In this document: positions 1 to 6,582 of the stretch, one piece after another
How positions within the stretch are numbered: the first letter of the stretch is position 1
Layout of the letters: each line of letters begins with the position of its first letter
From: Bacillota bacterium
GTDB lineage: Bacteria; Bacillota; Clostridia; Acetivibrionales; DSM-1351
NCBI GenBank assembly: GCA_023416275.1
Contig: JAEZIB010000061.1
Location: 1-17,478, forward strand
Direction: 5' to 3'
DNA length: 17,478 nucleotides
Notes under the pieces: generated by a model
Database searches by the model: none
Seen by the model: the letters and a program-made list of their open reading frames with translations, nothing else
What the model was told of the DNA's origin: nothing
Program-made: the position numbers and the translations under genes

Positions 1-37
1 CCTTGTTCGTACATACTTTATTTTCGAGCTATTACAT

Positions 38-78
38 TCAGCGGCGTGTATGCGAGGCGAGATATTCTCGCCGCCTGA
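38..78. repeat. GC-rich imperfect hairpin
   Basis: The arm tcagcggcg (38-46) pairs with cgccgcctga (69-78) with one bulged base. Alternatively ggcgag (56-61) pairs with ctcgcc (67-72) around a 5-nt loop. The GC content stands out sharply from the surrounding AT-rich DNA. It lies 13 bp from the 44-bp dispersed repeat and could belong to the same element, but the second copy of that repeat has no such hairpin beside it. Confidence 0.45.
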
Positions 79-91
79 AAACTAAAGCGGC

Positions 92-135
92 ACCCGCTAC
101 TTATAGAAGTAGGGGATATTTTCTTGCCTCGTTAT
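92..135 (+). repeat. 44-bp dispersed repeat, copy A
   Basis: Matches 16424-16467 at 40 of 44 positions in the same orientation and without gaps. Its left half folds as a hairpin: ccc pairs with ggg around one bulged g, then ctactt pairs with aagtag, with loop atag. The right half, ending in ttgcctcgttat, is unpaired but fully conserved apart from one base. Sequence to its left is not shared with copy B. It abuts the point where similarity to the cotH upstream region stops, as the end of an inserted element would. An IS200/IS605-type terminus or a small RNA scaffold is a guess. Confidence 0.6.
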
Positions 136-260
136 AAATTCTAGCTGGCTATGGGTGAAATTATAGTTTCTATCCCAATTGATGTTGACCTATAAAGTCT
201 TATAAGATTATTATATATCATTTATGTATTTTTATCAATAATTGTAATTTGTTGTAGAAT
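131..260 (-). repeat. Diverged copy of the cotH upstream region
   Basis: Aligns without gaps to 3441-3570 at a constant offset of 3310 bp. In the best 50-bp block (171-220 against 3481-3530) I count 41 identities, including an exact run of 15 bases spanning cctataaagtcttataa minus its ends. The similarity reaches into the 5' leader on the left and stops near 131, at the 44-bp repeat. A weaker echo may extend to aaaagccatgaa near 341, matching the left arm of the terminator at 3625. It looks like the promoter region of a second, paralogous minus-strand gene. Confidence 0.65.
160..188 (-). promoter_or_regulatory. Candidate promoter, paralogous to the cotH promoter
   Basis: Read on the minus strand: TCAACA (183-188), a 17-bp spacer, then TATAAT (160-165). 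The same positions in the cotH copy (3470-3498) also form a promoter with identical spacing. The palindromic box TATAA-N4-TTATA (191-204) lies directly upstream in both. Transcription would run leftward out of the window through the 44-bp repeat. Confidence 0.4.
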
Positions 261-491
261 TAACACAAAAACCCGAAATATGATAATTAAATTAATTTAT
301 TCATATTCCATATTTTTATAGCGTTGTAAAGCAGTGATATGAAAAGCCATGAATTGTCTGTATTTGCTTGCTAGTGTTTATTAATATGAAATCCTCACTA
401 TCCCACATAAAAAGTCTAATCTGTATTCAACTTATCAATGGTTTATTGGTATTAGCTTTATAAATATAAAAAAATTCTGCTAAACATTTAT

Positions 492-581
492 AGGGGCTGT
501 TGTAAAACAAGAAAACCATAAATATCTACGAGTTAACTGCTTAAATATTGCTCCCGAAATTGTTGTTTTGCAACAGCCCCT
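492..581. mobile_element. MITE-like element with 19-bp terminal inverted repeats
   Basis: The left arm aggggctgttgtaaaacaa (492-510) matches the reverse complement of 563-581 at 18 of 19 positions; the single difference would be a G-U pair in RNA. The interior is only about 52 bp and has no ORF. Ends of the type GGGGCTGTTGCAAAA resemble those of complete DNA transposons such as the IS1182 group; this is from memory and unsearched. I see no clear target-site duplication. Lying 65 bp beyond the cotH stop codon, the stem could also terminate that transcript. Confidence 0.6.
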
Positions 582-645
582 GCATCAATGTACAAAACCA
601 AATTGCTTAACAGGTTAAATTAATACATTAATATATAAATATTTC

Positions 646-3381
646 TCAGTCCCCTACATATTTAAAAACAGGTGTTATACTTACATTTTCATCGGGATTG
701 AATGTTATGCTTTCAGAGGTAGCAGAAACACCCGATATTCCTTCCCAATGGTCAAACTCATAACCTTTATTGGGTACGGCTTTTAATGTCACAGGTACAC
801 CTTTGAAGTAAAGGCCTGTCCAATCGGATGGATTTGTAATTCCAGGCGTTGTAGCTTTAATATCTGTTGTGTTTACCTTAACATACCCTTCTGTTGGGTT
901 GGTTTTTATATTGATTTCTGATGTTCCTGTAACCCCTTCGCTTTGGAATTTATTTACCACATATTGTCTAATATAGGAAGGTCTCTGATCAGCATAATCC
1001 TTGACAGTCTTAATATTAACATACCAGATAGGATCACCCTCATACTCACTTACTATATTGATAGCTCTCCACCTGTCGCTTTGTTCAGGCATTGCAGTTT
1101 CAATTACTGCCTTTAATTCATCTATTCTTGCATTTACTCTTGTAGGATCAAAGGATGTATTGAGTTGATCTGCAAAACAATTTATAAATTGATTTCTAAA
1201 CTCATGATTTTTTATTAAAGTTTTAAGTAAAAATACAGCCCACGTATAATTTTGGTCAACGATAGTTCCTGATAATTTATCATCAGTTGTGGCATATCTT
1301 ATGGAGTCAAAGGCTGGACTTTGATTTTGGAATCCAAAACCAAAATCAGTATCCCTTAGTAGCCATCTCCACCTTCCATCCTGTCCCTTTGGAGCCTCTG
1401 GATGATAGTTACCATCCTCAGTCTTATATTTCCAAATAGTTACATTATTTCCTGGCCAGTCTGTATTACCACTGATTATATTAGTTACATTATAGATAAT
1501 ATAGTTTTCAATATCTATCTTTGTTTTAATATAATTATAAACATCAGGATCTGTTATATCATTATTTTCCAAATACTTAATCACATCATCTTGATATAGC
1601 GGACGGTCGCTTTTCTCCCCTTCAAGTACCTCAAGTGTATCATATACATCAAACATAACAACCTTATCCTTATCAAGACTATAGTGTGATTTCAGATAAT
1701 CACTGTCATAACGCTCCCTTATGTTGTATATGCCCCAGAATTCACCATCTAGGAACACCACAGATTGTCTGTAAGCCGTAGTATCGGTATTTAAATGTGC
1801 TACAAGTCCTTGGGTTAAAATATCTCTAAACATTGTACCTGTCCAAGTACCGTCATTACCAGCATTTCTCAAAATCAACGTATCAAATTTATCCAGTTTC
1901 TTGCCGCTTGCCTTCTTTTTCAAGCCAGGAAACACTTCGTATTCAAAATTGTCATTATCGTCATAACCATGATCTGCATAAAGTCTAAAGGATTTCTGAA
2001 CATTTTTTCTTGACCAACCGCCATTTATGCGTAAACCGCTATACTGCGAAAATCCAAGTGTTCCATCTTTTTCAAAAAACTCAATATGTACTGGTCTTTC
2101 CCACTCTTTGCCTGTATTCTCGTAGTTCTCATTAACATATAATCCTGTTTCTTCATCAAAAAAATTGGCTTGATCTGTCACCAAAGATATAACAGGCAAA
2201 TTATATCTAGTCATTATATCCTTATCTACAAAATATGAATTTGTGACTATCCTGCTTTTATTACTGCCATTTCTGATTGCAACTGCTTTTATAGTTGTAC
2301 ACTTAAAAACCTCACCTCTAGGTGGTTGCCATTCAGTCCATGGATCATTTGTTATATCAGATATCATAGAAAGAACATTTGGTTCTCCTGCCCTACTTTT
2401 AACTAATATTGGGTCTATGTATTCGAAGGTTCCTTCTGTGCCAGGAACTGGATCCGAGCCATTTAGTGTGTAGTAAATTTTAGTGTCTGCTTCCTCTGTA
2501 GTCATCTGAAGAATAAATTCAGAGGTATAAAAACCTCCATTATGTGTAAACACAGGTTCTTTTACAGCTACTGTCTCAGATGAATAAACATTTTCCTTTG
2601 ATGGTGTTGGCTTAGAAAATACTACCCACTCGGTTGAAGCATCAGTCTTGCGTCCGAATGACTCATCATCCTTTAATGCACCAACTATTACAGTATCAAC
2701 TGTTCTCCCATAAGGCGTTCTTAATGTTATTGTTTCTCCTGAAGCACTTAATTTAAAATAGGCATGTAATTGACCATCTTTTGCAACTTTATTCTTGTCC
2801 GATGCCCACACAAGCAAATGCCCCTTTGTTGGAACAACTCCCGAAGGAAATACCCATGAACTATTTGAATCAGATATAATATAGCCTGTTAAATCAATAT
2901 CTTTTGCTCCTGAGTTATAAATTTCTATCCAATCAGAATATGCCCCTCCTAAACTTCCTGCATCCGCATCCTCAACATCTCCATCTCGTAATGTAGTAGT
3001 GTTTGCTGACATTACCTCGTTTATAAAAAGTGTTTGAACATTTTCTTCTAAAGGCAGTTCTTTAATTGTTCCAAGTAAGTACATTTTCATTATTCCCAAA
3101 TCAATAGCATTAATGCTATTATCCCTGTTTAGGTCGCCAACAGCCAAATCATCATCAACAGGGAAATCCTTAACAATTCCAAGAAGGTAACTTTTCAATA
3201 GTGCAAAGTCTATCGAATCCACACCATTGTCACAATTTAAATCTCCAACCTTAATAGAATTAGAAATAGCTGCCATATTTCCCGTTTCTGATGCGAATAC
3301 ATTGCAATTAGTTCCTAATGCAAATACTGATTGACAACTTACGATTAACGATAGAGCTATAGCTGTTAATTTCTTTCTCAT
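646..3381 (-). CDS. cotH: Secreted dockerin-bearing CotH kinase-like protein (cellulosomal)
   Basis: 911 aa. Residues 1-30 are a signal peptide (KK, hydrophobic core, then ALG/FAS). Residues 44-108 are a type I dockerin with two calcium loops: D47, N49, D51, D55, D58 and D83, N85, D87, N91, D94, each followed by a YLLG helix. Residues 114-262 resemble a lamin-tail domain (INEVMSAN, DWIEIYN). Residues 276-386 resemble a chitobiase C-terminal-like domain (IYYTLNGSDP). Residues 394-780 are a CotH domain with RINGG, FLDGEFWGIYNIRERYD and the acidic WLLRDTDFGFG (673-683), likely metal-binding. Residues 820-908 look like an InlB-type repeat (GYEFDHWEG). The ATG at 3381 follows AAGGGGGAT. CotH proteins are atypical kinases; B. 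subtilis CotH phosphorylates spore coat proteins. The dockerin implies attachment to a cellulosome scaffoldin, and the substrate is unknown. The gene appears monocistronic. Confidence 0.93.
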   Translation of the reverse strand: MRKKLTAIALSLIVSCQSVFALGTNCNVFASETGNMAAISNSIKVGDLNCDNGVDSIDFALLKSYLLGIVKDFPVDDDLAVGDLNRDNSINAIDLGIMKMYLLGTIKELPLEENVQTLFINEVMSANTTTLRDGDVEDADAGSLGGAYSDWIEIYNSGAKDIDLTGYIISDSNSSWVFPSGVVPTKGHLLVWASDKNKVAKDGQLHAYFKLSASGETITLRTPYGRTVDTVIVGALKDDESFGRKTDASTEWVVFSKPTPSKENVYSSETVAVKEPVFTHNGGFYTSEFILQMTTEEADTKIYYTLNGSDPVPGTEGTFEYIDPILVKSRAGEPNVLSMISDITNDPWTEWQPPRGEVFKCTTIKAVAIRNGSNKSRIVTNSYFVDKDIMTRYNLPVISLVTDQANFFDEETGLYVNENYENTGKEWERPVHIEFFEKDGTLGFSQYSGLRINGGWSRKNVQKSFRLYADHGYDDNDNFEYEVFPGLKKKASGKKLDKFDTLILRNAGNDGTWTGTMFRDILTQGLVAHLNTDTTAYRQSVVFLDGEFWGIYNIRERYDSDYLKSHYSLDKDKVVMFDVYDTLEVLEGEKSDRPLYQDDVIKYLENNDITDPDVYNYIKTKIDIENYIIYNVTNIISGNTDWPGNNVTIWKYKTEDGNYHPEAPKGQDGRWRWLLRDTDFGFGFQNQSPAFDSIRYATTDDKLSGTIVDQNYTWAVFLLKTLIKNHEFRNQFINCFADQLNTSFDPTRVNARIDELKAVIETAMPEQSDRWRAINIVSEYEGDPIWYVNIKTVKDYADQRPSYIRQYVVNKFQSEGVTGTSEINIKTNPTEGYVKVNTTDIKATTPGITNPSDWTGLYFKGVPVTLKAVPNKGYEFDHWEGISGVSATSESITFNPDENVSITPVFKYVGD

Positions 3382-3469
3382 AACACATCCCCCTTAAAAT
3401 AAATTTTATAAAACTAAATAGAATATCTTTTTAGCTAGCATTTATAAAATTTAGCTAACAATAGGCATA

Positions 3470-3498
3470 GTTATATCTTATATGCCAATTGTTGTTAC
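3470..3498 (-). promoter_or_regulatory. Candidate cotH promoter
   Basis: On the minus strand GTAACA (3493-3498), a 17-bp spacer and TATAAC (3470-3475) place a start site near 3463, giving a leader of about 80 nt. The match to consensus is moderate, but the arrangement is conserved at 160-188, which strengthens it. Confidence 0.4.
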
Positions 3499-3515
3499 CC
3501 TATAAAGTCTTATAA
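3499..3515. promoter_or_regulatory. Conserved palindromic box upstream of the cotH -35 region
   Basis: cctataaagtcttataa is identical at 189-205, immediately upstream of both candidate promoters. It contains TATAA-N4-TTATA. Position and conservation fit an activator site or UP-element-like sequence; no regulator can be named from the window. Confidence 0.35.
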
Positions 3516-3618
3516 ATTTATTATATTATATATAGATGTTTTTGTTAATATTTGTATTTATTTGAATAATATAACGTAATATTTTGAAATATAATAGTTT
3601 AATTATTTTACTCAGCAT

Positions 3619-3658
3619 ATAAAAAAGCCATGAAGCGTAAATATCAACTTCATGGCTT
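3619..3658 (-). terminator. Intrinsic terminator of the 55-aa gene
   Basis: A perfect 11-bp stem (aagccatgaag, 3625-3635, with 3648-3658) and a 12-nt loop. On the minus strand it is followed by six T (3626-3621 overlapping the base of the stem). It lies about 90 bp beyond the 55-aa stop codon and insulates cotH from that transcript. Confidence 0.8.
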
Positions 3659-3748
3659 AGATAAATATATCGTTTTTTTTATTTTGCATTGCTATTACCT
3701 CTCTTTTGTCTTTACTTTTTTTACTATATACACCTAAGTTATTAAAAA

Positions 3749-3916
3749 TTAGACTTTGGTATCAAAACTCTTATTTATCTTTTGCTTGAGAGTATTTGCA
3801 AAATCATTTCGTTTATTTTCCTCCTCTCTTCTTTTGTCATCTGTTCTGGCTTCCTTACCATTAAATGCATTTACTCGTGTTATAGGTGAAACGGCAGCTA
3901 CTCTAGTAATATCCAT
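3749..3916 (-). CDS. Small hypothetical protein, 55 aa
   Basis: ATG at 3916, TAA at 3749-3751, with a strong AAAGGGGGTG ribosome binding site (3924-3932) at good spacing and a terminator downstream. The protein begins MDITRVAAVSPITRVNAF and continues into a very charged, probably helical stretch (DDKRREEENKRNDF), ending NKSFDTKV. It has no membrane segment or cysteine. A perfect sigma-D-type -10 box (GCCGATAT) lies about 50 bp upstream, so a role in the flagellar regulon is possible. The N-terminus resembles the polar, unstructured starts of flagellar export substrates or FlgM-like proteins, but I cannot assign a family. The plus-strand ORF over the same DNA is its shadow. Confidence 0.75.
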   Translation of the reverse strand: MDITRVAAVSPITRVNAFNGKEARTDDKRREEENKRNDFANTLKQKINKSFDTKV

Positions 3917-3932
3917 AATGAGCACCCCCTTT

Positions 3933-3947
3933 GTTCAACCATTGAAC
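3933..3947. promoter_or_regulatory. Small perfect inverted repeat in the leader of the 55-aa gene
   Basis: gttcaa-cca-ttgaac, centred just upstream of the ribosome binding site. It could be a small operator or an RNA hairpin; there is no further support. Confidence 0.25.
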
Positions 3948-3969
3948 TAGAAGTATCTTCCTATTATAT

Positions 3970-3996
3970 ATATCGGCATATTAGTTTATTGTTATA
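3970..3996 (-). promoter_or_regulatory. Candidate sigma-D (FliA-type) promoter of the 55-aa gene
   Basis: On the minus strand GCCGATAT (3977-3970) is an exact sigma-D -10 box. The -35 consensus is TAAA; 15 bp upstream the sequence reads TATA, a 3 of 4 match. An overlapping TATAAT (minus strand, near 3963-3968) could instead serve sigma-A, but it lacks a -35 partner. Confidence 0.35.
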
Positions 3997-4053
3997 AGCT
4001 AGTTTTGCATTTTTAGAACTGAAAAAGGGATTTAAAATCTAATTGACTAACAA

Positions 4054-4084
4054 ACAGCGCTTATTAAGTATTAATAAGCGCTGT
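4054..4084. terminator. Long perfect stem-loop, possible terminator of the 57-aa gene
   Basis: acagcgcttatta (4054-4066) pairs perfectly with 4072-4084 around agtat. It lies 106 bp beyond the 57-aa stop codon. On the minus strand only a weak tract (TTTGTTAG) follows, so it may be a processing or stabilising hairpin rather than an efficient terminator. Confidence 0.45.
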
Positions 4085-4189
4085 AAAGTAACAAAATACT
4101 TTTAGTGATGTTAGCTATGCTTTGGGTAACAAACTAAACATATATAAATAAATCTCAAATCTAGTATTTCTAAATACCAGCCTATAAAA

Positions 4190-4363
4190 TTAGAATTTTC
4201 GAGAAGAAGTCTTATTAATTAATCTAAATACAATATATCCAATAAGTGCAAGAATAGCTAATGGTATTAATACACCAAGTACAGCTCCTATTATCCTTAA
4301 TGCCACAAATCCTAAAATCACCAATAAAATAACTGTTATTACTTTTTTAAATGCATTATCCAT
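4190..4363 (-). CDS. Small membrane protein, 57 aa
   Basis: ATG at 4363, TAA at 4190-4192. Residues 1-7 are polar (MDNAFKK). Residues 8-47 are almost entirely hydrophobic and probably form two closely spaced membrane helices broken around R23 and G26-G30. The tail is basic (RLINKTSSRKF). The ribosome binding site is weak (GAAGAA). An in-frame TGA just upstream rules out a longer version. The start is covered by a preceding 23-codon ORF with a much better Shine-Dalgarno sequence, so translation may be coupled. No family is recognised. It is not a fragment of either neighbour. Confidence 0.65.
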   Translation of the reverse strand: MDNAFKKVITVILLVILGFVALRIIGAVLGVLIPLAILALIGYIVFRLINKTSSRKF

Positions 4364-4410
4364 AATATTTCTTCATGCTCACATTTGTAATTCAACTTGT
4401 CTGCCAGCAT
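4339..4410 (-). CDS. Possible 23-aa leader peptide overlapping the 57-aa gene
   Basis: ATG at 4410, TAA at 4339-4341. It follows an AAAGGAGGAT ribosome binding site (4417-4426) with 8-nt spacing, the best such site in this region. It overlaps the start of the 57-aa membrane protein gene by 25 bp in another frame. The peptide begins MLADKLNYKCEHEE and shows no motif. It could be a coupling leader peptide. The alternative is a frame change that separated a start signal from its gene. Confidence 0.4.
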   Translation of the reverse strand: MLADKLNYKCEHEEILWIMHLKK

Positions 4411-4468
4411 GAAATCGATCCTCCTTTTTATTTTTAATCAACATTTCCTTCATTTATGTTATATATCG

Positions 4469-4497
4469 ATTATACACCTGGCAATAAATTCTGTCTA
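4469..4497 (-). promoter_or_regulatory. Sigma-A-type promoter for the 23/57-aa genes
   Basis: TAGACA (4492-4497), a 17-bp spacer and a perfect TATAAT (4469-4474), read on the minus strand. The start site would be near 4462, about 50 nt before the 23-codon ORF. Confidence 0.55.
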
Positions 4498-4841
4498 TAT
4501 GTTTTATAATATTTTTTAATATTTTTTATTAATTTATTAATTTTTTTAATATTTAAATCAATTTCATTAATATTTTCAAGGTATACTTGTTACCATTATT
4601 CAACAGCAACATTCATGAATAGCTGATAATAAATGAGTACTATACGCTTAAATTTATAATCTTTCTTATACTTTGCGCTTTAATATACTGATTAAAGTCT
4701 TGTAATATTACGTGCTATAGCAATTATTAATATTTATACAAGTACTACTTCTTAACAAAAACAAGTTATTCAACTATCGCAGTTGAAATTTGTAGGTGTG
4801 GTAGCAATATCAATGGAGTTAATAAAGATACAATTAACTTT
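4498..4841. other. AT-rich intergenic region
   Basis: No gene is seen. It contains an extremely A/T-rich tract (about 4500-4570). A small hairpin ttcaact-atcgc-agttgaa (4769-4787) lies 55 bp beyond the aminotransferase stop codon. On the minus strand it is followed by TAACTTGTTTTT, so it may be a weak terminator for that gene. Confidence 0.4.
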
Positions 4842-5993
4842 TTATCTACTTTTTTCATATGCAATTTTATTCACAGCTATTACGGCTCTATCAATTTCAT
4901 TAATCGTATTAAAATAGCCTACGCTCATTCTAACAATACCTGTTTTTTGAGTTCTAAAGTGATTATGCGCCAATGGTGCACAATGAAGTCCTGATCTACA
5001 TGCAATTCCATAAATACTGTCAAGCTCTTCGCATATTTCAGAGGAGTCTACATCTTTGATATTGAATGCAATTATGCCTGAATTCTCAGCTGTACTTTGG
5101 GGACTATAAAATCTAATATGACGGTTTTGATATAACCCATCATGTAATCTCTTAATAAGTAAATCTTTTTTAGTCTTTATTGCATCTTCCCCTGTTTTAT
5201 CAATAAATTCTATTCCAGCACCCAATCCAACTATTCCAGGAGTGTTAAGTGTTCCGCTCTCATATTTATCAGGCATAATATCAGGTTGATATAAAATTCC
5301 CGATTTACTTCCAGTTCCTCCGCTCATTAATGGTAGTAAAGCAACATCAGGAGCCACATACAAACCTCCCGTACCCTGTGGTCCCATTAGTCCCTTATGA
5401 CCAGGAAATGCAATCATACTTGCATACTGTTTAGTTAAATCAATTTTAATAAAGCCTAATCCCTGAGATCCATCTATTAGATACAAGATTCCTCTATCCC
5501 GTGCAATTTCACCAATCTCCTTAACAGGCATTATAATTCCATTCACATTAGAGGATAGAGTACAGACAATTAATTTAGTTTTTTTCTCTATACTCTTCTT
5601 AAATTGAGCAGGATCAATTCGTCCCAGCTCATCCCCTGTTACTATTGTAAGCTTAATTCCACCATGCTTTTCCATTGTTTTAAGTGGTCTTAATACAGAA
5701 TTGTGCTCCATACATGTTGTAATTACATGGTCCCCTTGTGATAAGCAGCCATGAATTGCAAGATTCAATGCCTCCGTAGCGTTTTTTGTAAAACAAACAT
5801 TGAGATAATCCTTTATATTAAGAAGCCTCGCTATATGCTCACGGGTTCCTGTAACTGCCATTGCACTTTGTATAGACATCGTGTGACTTCCTCTTCCAGG
5901 ATTAGAACAATATGTTCTCATACACCTTTCCATCTCTGCATATACATTTTCAGGCTTAGGAAATGATGTTGCTGCATTGTCCAAATAAATCAT
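4842..5993 (-). CDS. Class V aminotransferase / cysteine desulfurase-like protein
   Basis: 383 aa, cytoplasmic PLP enzyme of fold type I. I start it at the ATG at 5993 (MIYLDNAATSFPKP), which has GGAGG 6 nt upstream; the longer version from 6020 adds nine residues of unlikely sequence. Visible are LDNAATS at the N-terminus, H97 in MEHNSV, the PLP-contacting D174 and Q177 (IDGSQG), the Schiff-base lysine K200 in GHKGLMGPQGTGGLYV, and C338 in CRSGLHCAPLAHNHF where NifS-type enzymes carry the sulfur-accepting cysteine. The sequence matches the NifS-like subfamily common in Firmicutes rather than IscS/SufS. No iscU, thiI or mnmA neighbour helps define the sulfur acceptor, so desulfurase activity is inferred. 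It stands alone and diverges from ilvE. Confidence 0.85.
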   Translation of the reverse strand: MIYLDNAATSFPKPENVYAEMERCMRTYCSNPGRGSHTMSIQSAMAVTGTREHIARLLNIKDYLNVCFTKNATEALNLAIHGCLSQGDHVITTCMEHNSVLRPLKTMEKHGGIKLTIVTGDELGRIDPAQFKKSIEKKTKLIVCTLSSNVNGIIMPVKEIGEIARDRGILYLIDGSQGLGFIKIDLTKQYASMIAFPGHKGLMGPQGTGGLYVAPDVALLPLMSGGTGSKSGILYQPDIMPDKYESGTLNTPGIVGLGAGIEFIDKTGEDAIKTKKDLLIKRLHDGLYQNRHIRFYSPQSTAENSGIIAFNIKDVDSSEICEELDSIYGIACRSGLHCAPLAHNHFRTQKTGIVRMSVGYFNTINEIDRAVIAVNKIAYEKSR

Positions 5994-6038
5994 TGTTAAC
6001 CTCCATGAACTGTATAGCAATACTCTAAAAACAGCATC

Positions 6039-6219
6039 TTATACTAATTTGCATTTAAAAATGTGGTATCACATTTTTTAATAGCCGCATATGCGGCGAC
6101 GGGACGTAGTCCGCAAATGTTGTTCAATGCTATGAGTCGCTGCTTATGCAGCGCACCGCTTCAGCAGTGATTTAAAAATAGTTCCTTAAATACGAAATAG
6201 TATTATACTAATTTGCATT
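6039..6219. repeat. GC-rich palindromic island flanked by 17-bp direct repeats
   Basis: ttatactaatttgcatt occurs at 6039-6055 and again at 6203-6219. Between them are a 9-bp hairpin aaaaatgtg-gtat-cacattttt (6057-6078), the perfect 14-bp palindrome gccgcatatgcggc (6084-6097) and the hairpin cgctgc-ttat-gcagcg (6138-6153), in DNA much richer in GC than the flanks. There is no ORF. The layout suggests an inserted REP- or MITE-like unit. It sits in the leader of the minus-strand aminotransferase gene, and on that strand the first hairpin could also act as a terminator or attenuator. Confidence 0.55.
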
Positions 6220-6333
6220 AAAATAGAATAACTTCTACTCATACGTAATTGTATTACTATTATATTATGATAATAGAGTTGACTTGTTTACAAAAACTAT
6301 TGATTTCAGACTAATCAATTTCCATTGAGAAGT

Positions 6334-6361
6334 TTGAGTGTCATTAATTTTCAACTATAAA
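6334..6361 (+). promoter_or_regulatory. Candidate ilvE promoter
   Basis: TTGAGT (6334-6339), a 16-bp spacer and TATAAA (6356-6361). It would give a leader of over 200 nt. I see no T-box or other riboswitch signature in that leader, which is very AT-rich with a run of ten T near 6475-6484. Confidence 0.3.
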
Positions 6362-6582
6362 ATTGTGTTAAATAATTACAGAAAAATAGATGAATAACAA
6401 TGAAACTTCTTATTCCTATTTTACTTTTTTGATTTTTATACACATTTTATTAAAATACAATTAAACTATAGACTTTTTTTTTTAAAAGTAGCATAATAAA
6501 ATGTAATTGGAAAAATTAATTGATTGTAGCTTAAAATACATCAAATTAAAATATTTAAATAACTATGAAGGGAGTAATATTA

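Larger units (their letters stand above)
1..645. other. Gene-free region downstream of cotH, rich in repeats
   Basis: No convincing coding region is visible on either strand. The stretch holds, from left to right: a GC-rich hairpin (38-78), the first copy of a 44-bp dispersed repeat (92-135), a segment related to the cotH promoter region (about 131-260), an AT-rich stretch, and a MITE-like inverted repeat (492-581). The related segment carries a minus-strand promoter pointing out of the left edge. A paralogous gene may therefore lie, or have lain, beyond position 1; that is inference. Confidence 0.6.

Noticed and set aside
3756..3950. 64-codon plus-strand ORF
   Set aside because: Shadow of the minus-strand 55-aa gene, which has the ribosome binding site and terminator.
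6346..6365. CodY-like sequence (aattttc...aaaatt) before ilvE
   Set aside because: The half-sites are too far apart and several consensus positions are missing.
6021..6582. T-box or other amino-acid riboswitch expected before ilvE
   Set aside because: No T-box sequence, specifier stem or antiterminator can be seen in the leader.
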